11,775 bases of DNA, taken from NCBI GenBank assembly GCA_018667205.1, contig JABIVN010000481.1:1-11775 (forward strand), read 5' to 3'. Under the pieces are notes generated by a model. It ran no database searches. It saw nothing but the letters and a program-made list of their open reading frames with translations, and had not been told where the DNA came from. Of the stretch, positions 7,517 through 11,775 are shown one piece after another. How positions within the stretch are numbered: the first letter of the stretch is position 1; every line of letters starts with the position of its first letter. The stretch is from Gammaproteobacteria bacterium (GTDB lineage Bacteria; Pseudomonadota; Gammaproteobacteria; Pseudomonadales; Azotimanducaceae). The position numbers were made by a program, and so were the translations under genes.

Positions 7517-7545
7517 AAGGCCCCTACCCTTGACAGGAAAACGGC

Positions 7546-8310
7546 ATGTTACGCGTCGCAGACCATTGGTATAAAACCAAAAAGCTCACTAATGAGCTAA
7601 CACTCATTTACGAACCGCATGTGCATCCGTTTCTAAGGTGCAATATCTGGCACCTTCGCGGACGTGACAAAGATCTCATCATTGATACCGGGCTAGGTGT
7701 CAGTTCGCTGAAGAGCGCCATTGCAGACTTGATCGATAAACCCGTAACAGCACTGGCTACTCACATCCACTACGACCATGTCGGTTGTTTGCACGAATTT
7801 GACGAAAGGTTGATGCACAGCAGCGAGTCAGCAGACATGCTGGATTACTCTGAGTTCAGCTGGCTCCGGATTGCCGACTTCCCTAAAGCCTACCAGGCAG
7901 GACTTCGCACCGATGATTACCAGGACTACCTGATTAACGCTCGACCCGACGAAGACTATGACATTACAAACTACCAGGTTACCTCCACGAGCATTACCCG
8001 CCAGCTCAACGACGGGGACGTTATAGACCTTGGCAATAAAGCACTCTCGGTATACCACCTGCCAGGCCATTCTCCCGGCAGCATTGGTCTATGGGATCCA
8101 TCAAGCAGCACACTCTTCTCCGGAGACGCCCTTTATGACGGGAAGCTTCTGGACGAACTACCGGGATCGAACATACCAGACTACATCAACACCATGCGGC
8201 GCCTGCGCGAACTGCCGGTTGAGGCCGTTCATGGCGGTCATGAACCCAGTTTTGGCCGAAACCGAATGATTCATCTGATTGACGCCTATCTCGACTGGAG
8301 AGCTTCGTAA
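7546..8310 (+). CDS. Metallo-beta-lactamase-fold hydrolase
   Basis: A 254-residue soluble hydrolase of the MBL superfamily (glyoxalase II-like fold) that binds two metal ions, usually zinc, and hydrolyses ester, thioester or related bonds. The metal ligands are visible: HIHYDH at 73-78 (H73, H75, D77, H78), H175 in LPGHSPGS, D194 in FSGDALYDG and a final His in VHGGHEP (H229 or H232, more likely H232). The DTG at 47-49 preceding the core and the GLW-D-LFSGDAL strand are typical. No signal peptide is seen, so it should act in the cytosol and is not an obvious secreted beta-lactamase. The insertion at about residues 86-150, rich in Asp and Tyr, between the HxHxDH motif and H175 probably shapes substrate choice. 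It is divergent from the membrane protein gene and separated from the kinase by 98 bp. The substrate is unknown. Confidence 0.9.
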   Translation: MLRVADHWYKTKKLTNELTLIYEPHVHPFLRCNIWHLRGRDKDLIIDTGLGVSSLKSAIADLIDKPVTALATHIHYDHVGCLHEFDERLMHSSESADMLDYSEFSWLRIADFPKAYQAGLRTDDYQDYLINARPDEDYDITNYQVTSTSITRQLNDGDVIDLGNKALSVYHLPGHSPGSIGLWDPSSSTLFSGDALYDGKLLDELPGSNIPDYINTMRRLRELPVEAVHGGHEPSFGRNRMIHLIDAYLDWRAS

Positions 8311-8325
8311 ACTTAAGCGCGCCGC

Positions 8326-8351
8326 AGGCGATGCTTGTTTTAGCAGCGCCT
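8326..8351 (+). terminator. Possible terminator hairpin after the MBL-fold gene
   Basis: AGGCGATGCT (8326-8335) and AGCAGCGCCT (8342-8351) form a ten-base stem with one mismatch around the six-base loop TGTTTT. A T run does not follow at once; the nearest, TTTT, is at 8364-8367. It may end the hydrolase transcript inefficiently or with the help of Rho. Confidence 0.35.
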
Positions 8352-8373
8352 CTTCATAAAGTATTTTAAGTTA

Positions 8374-8402
8374 TTGTTTAAATACAATTATAGCTCTAAA
8401 AT
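8374..8402 (+). promoter_or_regulatory. AT-rich region with candidate promoter for the kinase-regulator operon
   Basis: The 50 bases from 8351 to 8400 hold only nine G or C. Within them TTGTTT (8374-8379) and TAAAAT (8397-8402, five of six -10 matches) are 17 bases apart. Transcription from this pair would begin close to the kinase ATG at 8409, leaving almost no leader. TACAAT at 8383-8388 is an alternative -10 without a good -35. Confidence 0.3.
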
Positions 8403-8408
8403 CGAGAA

Positions 8409-10169
8409 ATGCCGGTGCCACGCATCCTAAGAAATAGCATTGAGGTTGGGCACTCCCGTTCCACGGGGCCTCAGACGCTCTTAAATTTACTCAATCTGTA
8501 TGAGTCAAATAATAGAGATTATTCGACCTGGGTCGATACGCTCGAATCGCACACCACAACGCTATTACCTTTTCTGGCAGCCAAACCCCCGACGCAGTTA
8601 ATCAAGTGGCACGAGGCCTTCACTCTGGACGACCTAAGGCGGGGCGCACTCACCCTGGCCAACCAAGTTAACCTGAAGGGAATCAGCTCCATAAACGGAA
8701 AAACTGAGCGAACCTCCCAGCTCGGTTTTTCACTGGGGCACTTTGTTAATCCAGAGCTTGCAAAACAGGCAGCACTCACGTGTCGACTGATTGGGCATGA
8801 CATTTCCATCCCCGATCCTGAGATAACCGACGCTCTGACATTTTACGATCGGGCCTTAGGCACACTCCACGGTTCTCCGCTGCTGACTCGATTAGTCGCC
8901 GTTGCCAGCCATTGCAACATTGAAACAGCGATAGACATTGATGAATGTGCTTCCTTGCTGTCTATATCCGCAGCAGAGATTGATTCAATCCTGTTGGACA
9001 TCACTAATACGGAACCTTCAGTCCCCATCGATGCCACCGCGCGATTCGAACTTGCGTTAAACGTCGCCAATCTCATCGAAAGCAGCGTTGCTCTGGCAAA
9101 CCAGACATCTAGAGATTCCTCGATCCAAACGCTGGCTTCGGGGCTTTTTGGCTCAAAAGCGGTAACGACCTTCACTGAGAACTCGACAGGCTGGACCAAC
9201 CAACTGCACGAGCTTAGCTCGCCTCAATCAATGATTAACCAGGCTGCTAAAAGCACTGAACCCGTATCAACCGATAACTTTTTTACCGTCGAAGATGAAA
9301 AAGTACTCGTGTCGATGGGATCAAAAAACGGTCTGGCCATTCCAATATCCGTCAACGAGAACAACGAACCCGTCTGCGTTGCCGTGGCACTGATAGCGCT
9401 GAGTCCCGAAACGTTAGCAACAGCATCGTCCAACCCGAACCTCATCGACCAGTTTGGAAAAGTCTGCAGGCATCTATTTACTGCCAAACTAGGCAAAACG
9501 ATTAACGCTGACGCCCTGGAGGCTCGCGTACGAGAGATCATTCACGAAGCGAATAATCCGATTTCCACGGTACAAAACTATTTAAAAGTATTGTCACTGA
9601 AGCTTGGTCCGGAACATGAGACACAAGAAACCCTTGAATCTATTAGCAGCGAACTGTCTCGGGCAGCGGAAATCGTTAGCAGTTTTAGCGACCTTAATCT
9701 TGAGTCGGTAAATCGGACAGGGGTGTGTAAAGTCAATGATGTCACCCTGCAAATAGGTGCGTTATTCGACCGGGGTCATGAAATTGAGTTTGAATACCTG
9801 TTGGATCAATCAAACCCCTCGGTGCAAATTCATAGCAACAATCTTAAGCAGATCCTGACCAACTTGATCAAGAACGCCACTGAATCTACCTCACGCGCAA
9901 ACACCATCTCTCTTTGTACAGCAGGAAACCTGGTGCATGGTAACAATACCTTTGTGGAGCTTGCCGTTCGAGATACAGGCCCAGGTATCCCAGACGACAT
10001 CGGTAACGTTTTTGACAAGGGAGTCACTACTAAATCAGGCGCCCACATTGGAGAGGGACTTGCAATGGTCAAGCGCTTGACCGAAGCCGCAAACGGCTTT
10101 GTCACTTACCGGTCCGGCCCACACGGAACTGAATTTCGAATCACCATTCCGCAGCTTCATCACAGGTAA
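8409..10169 (+). CDS. Soluble sensor histidine kinase with HDOD-like N-terminus
   Basis: 586 residues, no membrane helices or signal peptide, so a cytosolic sensor kinase. The C-terminal catalytic part is clear: the phosphorylated His is H379 in the H-box IIHEANNPIS, followed by a helical dimerisation region to about 425. The ATP-binding domain has N-box residues N485 and N489 (NLIKNATES), the G1 box DTGPG at 522-526, an F-box VFDKGVTTK and the G2 box GEGLAMV from 548. Before it, about 215-365 reads like a GAF domain. The N-terminal 15-200 is all-helical and in layout resembles HDOD, the HD-GYP-related output domain, with the metal-binding HD motif apparently lost; this is inferred from pattern only. 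Start is the ATG at 8409, weakly supported by a GAG two bases away; a GTG at 8415 would shorten it by two residues. Its regulator begins six bases downstream. Confidence 0.88.
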   Translation: MPVPRILRNSIEVGHSRSTGPQTLLNLLNLYESNNRDYSTWVDTLESHTTTLLPFLAAKPPTQLIKWHEAFTLDDLRRGALTLANQVNLKGISSINGKTERTSQLGFSLGHFVNPELAKQAALTCRLIGHDISIPDPEITDALTFYDRALGTLHGSPLLTRLVAVASHCNIETAIDIDECASLLSISAAEIDSILLDITNTEPSVPIDATARFELALNVANLIESSVALANQTSRDSSIQTLASGLFGSKAVTTFTENSTGWTNQLHELSSPQSMINQAAKSTEPVSTDNFFTVEDEKVLVSMGSKNGLAIPISVNENNEPVCVAVALIALSPETLATASSNPNLIDQFGKVCRHLFTAKLGKTINADALEARVREIIHEANNPISTVQNYLKVLSLKLGPEHETQETLESISSELSRAAEIVSSFSDLNLESVNRTGVCKVNDVTLQIGALFDRGHEIEFEYLLDQSNPSVQIHSNNLKQILTNLIKNATESTSRANTISLCTAGNLVHGNNTFVELAVRDTGPGIPDDIGNVFDKGVTTKSGAHIGEGLAMVKRLTEAANGFVTYRSGPHGTEFRITIPQLHHR

Positions 10170-10175
10170 ATTTTA

Positions 10176-11775
10176 ATGAGTGCTTTGAAAGAAATACACC
10201 CTATATACGAGGTCCTAGTCGTGGATGACGAACCTGGTCAACGCGATAGTCTGAAACAACTGATGACGTTATCTGGTTATGAAGTCAGCACCGCAAGCTG
10301 CGGTTTCGATGCCATCGAAATGCTGGAACAACGAGTCTATGACTCAGTTCTCCTTGATCTGAATATGCCAAACGGGTCTGGCTACGATGTCATTGATCAT
10401 GTCGCAAACTCAAATATTGACGTTAAGATCATTGTCATCAGTGGCAATACTGATTTCGAATCTACGCGCAATGCGTTGAAGAAGGGTGCCTACGACTTTC
10501 TTAAAAAACCGTATATGCCGGACGAACTGCTGGCGACCGTGAAAAACGCCTCCAGCACGAAACAACTGGAAGTCGCCAACGGTCACATCCAGCGAAAACT
10601 CGAAGAAAGCGAACATTTACATCGATTCATCGTAGACAATTCGCCAGACATCGTGTTTATGCTCGACACGGACGGGAATTTCACTTTCCTGAATGAAACC
10701 GTCTACAAAGCGCTGGGTTTCAAAAAACAGGAACTGCTAGGGCAGCACTATTCGAAGCTTGTCTCCAGCCCAAATAAAGAAATGGCTAAGTATGTATTCG
10801 CGGAACCGCGAGATGGGCAAAGTACGTCTCATAATGTTGAACTAAAACTTACCTGTAAAGGCGGATCCGAGCACCGTTACTTTGATACAGCATCAATGTC
10901 GATTGACCCCGGTGGTGCAGGTATCAGCCACGGCATCTATGGCGTTGCACGGGATGTCACAGAAAAAAAGCAGGCCGAGGAGATGATTAATTACCAGGCC
11001 TACCACGATACCCTGACCAAGTTCCCCAACCGGGTGCTGATGGAAGACCGACTGCGCGTAGCAATCTCGCAGGCATTTAGAAATGAAAAGAAGCTGGCCG
11101 TCATGTTCCTTGACCTGGACAGGTTCAAATGGGTTAACGATACTCTTGGTCACGCTGTAGGCGATAGGCTGCTGCAATCCGTTGCAAATAGGTTGGAAAG
11201 CTGTATCCGGCAAGGAGACACGCTCGCACGATTTGGCGGCGACGAGTTTGCGCTTATTCTGCCAGAGGTGAATCAGGAAGAGAGCGCTGTAGCCATTGCA
11301 CAGAAAATCCTGAAGGTGTTCAAAGAACCACTGCGCATCGAGGAGCATGAATTATACGTTACATCGAGCATCGGGATCGCCCTTTATCCCGACTCCGGGG
11401 ACACCATACAAAGCTTAATCGCATCTGCTGATCTGGCCATGTACAGTGTCAAAGGGCGTGGCAAAAACGGTTATGCGTTCTTTCATCCTTCAATGAACGA
11501 AGCCTCTGACGCTAGACTCAATATCGAAAGGGAACTTCGCAAGGCCCTGACCACCGACGACATCAAGGTATGCTATCAGCCACAGGTGAATGCTATCACT
11601 GAAAAACTTGTCGGGTTCGAGGCGTTGGTTCGCTGGGAACACCCGACCAAAGGGTTGATCTATCCCGGTGGCTTTATCCCTATCGCAGAAGAAACAGGCC
11701 TCATCCTGGAACTGGGGAAGTACATCCTGAACAGAGCGTGCGCTGACGTACAAAAGTGGCGCAAAGCAGGCATGA
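10176..11775 (+). CDS. Response regulator REC-PAS-GGDEF-EAL, cyclic di-GMP enzyme, 3' partial
   Basis: The frame is open to the right edge after 533 residues. REC (about 10-125) has the acid pocket D17-D18, phosphoacceptor D61 in LLDLNMP, S89 and the lysine of KKP (K111-P112), all intact. A short charged helix (about 126-147) leads to a PAS domain (about 148-265) starting with LHRFIVDNSPDIVFMLD. The GGDEF domain has GGDEF exactly at 354-358, preceded by an RQGD I-site at 345-348 at the canonical five-residue distance, so diguanylate cyclase activity with product inhibition is predicted. The EAL domain starts with E482-A483-L484 in FEALVRW and is cut off before the remaining catalytic residues, so phosphodiesterase activity cannot be judged. 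The TAA of the kinase is six bases before this ATG, with AGG nine bases upstream; the kinase is its evident partner. It would raise or lower cyclic di-GMP after phosphorylation. Confidence 0.94.
   Translation, partial: MSALKEIHPIYEVLVVDDEPGQRDSLKQLMTLSGYEVSTASCGFDAIEMLEQRVYDSVLLDLNMPNGSGYDVIDHVANSNIDVKIIVISGNTDFESTRNALKKGAYDFLKKPYMPDELLATVKNASSTKQLEVANGHIQRKLEESEHLHRFIVDNSPDIVFMLDTDGNFTFLNETVYKALGFKKQELLGQHYSKLVSSPNKEMAKYVFAEPRDGQSTSHNVELKLTCKGGSEHRYFDTASMSIDPGGAGISHGIYGVARDVTEKKQAEEMINYQAYHDTLTKFPNRVLMEDRLRVAISQAFRNEKKLAVMFLDLDRFKWVNDTLGHAVGDRLLQSVANRLESCIRQGDTLARFGGDEFALILPEVNQEESAVAIAQKILKVFKEPLRIEEHELYVTSSIGIALYPDSGDTIQSLIASADLAMYSVKGRGKNGYAFFHPSMNEASDARLNIERELRKALTTDDIKVCYQPQVNAITEKLVGFEALVRWEHPTKGLIYPGGFIPIAEETGLILELGKYILNRACADVQKWRKAGM

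Noticed and set aside
7530..7535. Perfect TTGACA before the MBL-fold gene as a -35 element
   Set aside because: No -10-like hexamer lies 15-19 bases downstream; the segment overlaps the ribosome binding site and the start codon region.
7546..8310. MBL-fold protein as a secreted antibiotic-resistance beta-lactamase
   Set aside because: No signal peptide, and the motif set is the general hydrolase pattern of the superfamily rather than that of class B beta-lactamases.
10893..11348. Antisense open frame of 151 codons opposite the GGDEF region, and a shorter one opposite REC (10410-10616)
   Set aside because: The sense strand encodes a continuous REC-PAS-GGDEF-EAL protein with intact motifs; the antisense frames match no family.

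Overview
The window looks like the chromosome of a gammaproteobacterium, probably a marine or Pseudomonas/Cellvibrio-type lineage. The evidence is a FabY-class ketoacyl synthase, a holD-like/rimI/prfC neighbourhood of the kind known from E. coli, a CBU_0592-family membrane protein, and a two-component c-di-GMP module. The taxonomic placement is inference from gene content. Coding density is very high: no intergenic gap exceeds about 100 bp, and there are no RNA genes, insertion sequences, CRISPR arrays or prophage genes.

Left block (1-3093, + strand): a 5'-truncated thiolase is followed by a 618-residue ketoacyl-ACP synthase resembling FabY of Pseudomonas aeruginosa. The synthase starts at TTG and has a plausible promoter of its own. 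Both enzymes act on acetyl/acetoacetyl thioesters, so the pair links acetyl-CoA metabolism to initiation of fatty acid synthesis.

Middle block (3160-7480, - strand; read from 7480 downwards): a small three-helix membrane protein, an MFS transporter, a divergent candidate for the DNA polymerase III psi subunit (holD-like), rimI (N-acetyltransferase of ribosomal protein S18) and prfC (release factor 3). The first four are packed with 4-base or shorter junctions or a 30-base gap. holD and rimI overlap as TGATG. prfC follows after 71 bp and has a consensus -10 element in that gap. The order holD-rimI-prfC matches E. coli apart from the missing yjjG.

Right block (7546-11775, + strand, divergent from the middle block): a metallo-beta-lactamase-fold hydrolase, then after a 98-bp AT-rich gap a soluble histidine kinase with an HDOD-like N-terminal region. 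Six bases later comes a response regulator of architecture REC-PAS-GGDEF-EAL, cut by the window edge. The kinase and regulator almost certainly form a cytosolic two-component system that controls cyclic di-GMP turnover. This is the most interesting unit in the window, because the HDOD-type sensor is unusual. No wholly unknown system was found; the second best lead is the cryptic psi subunit.
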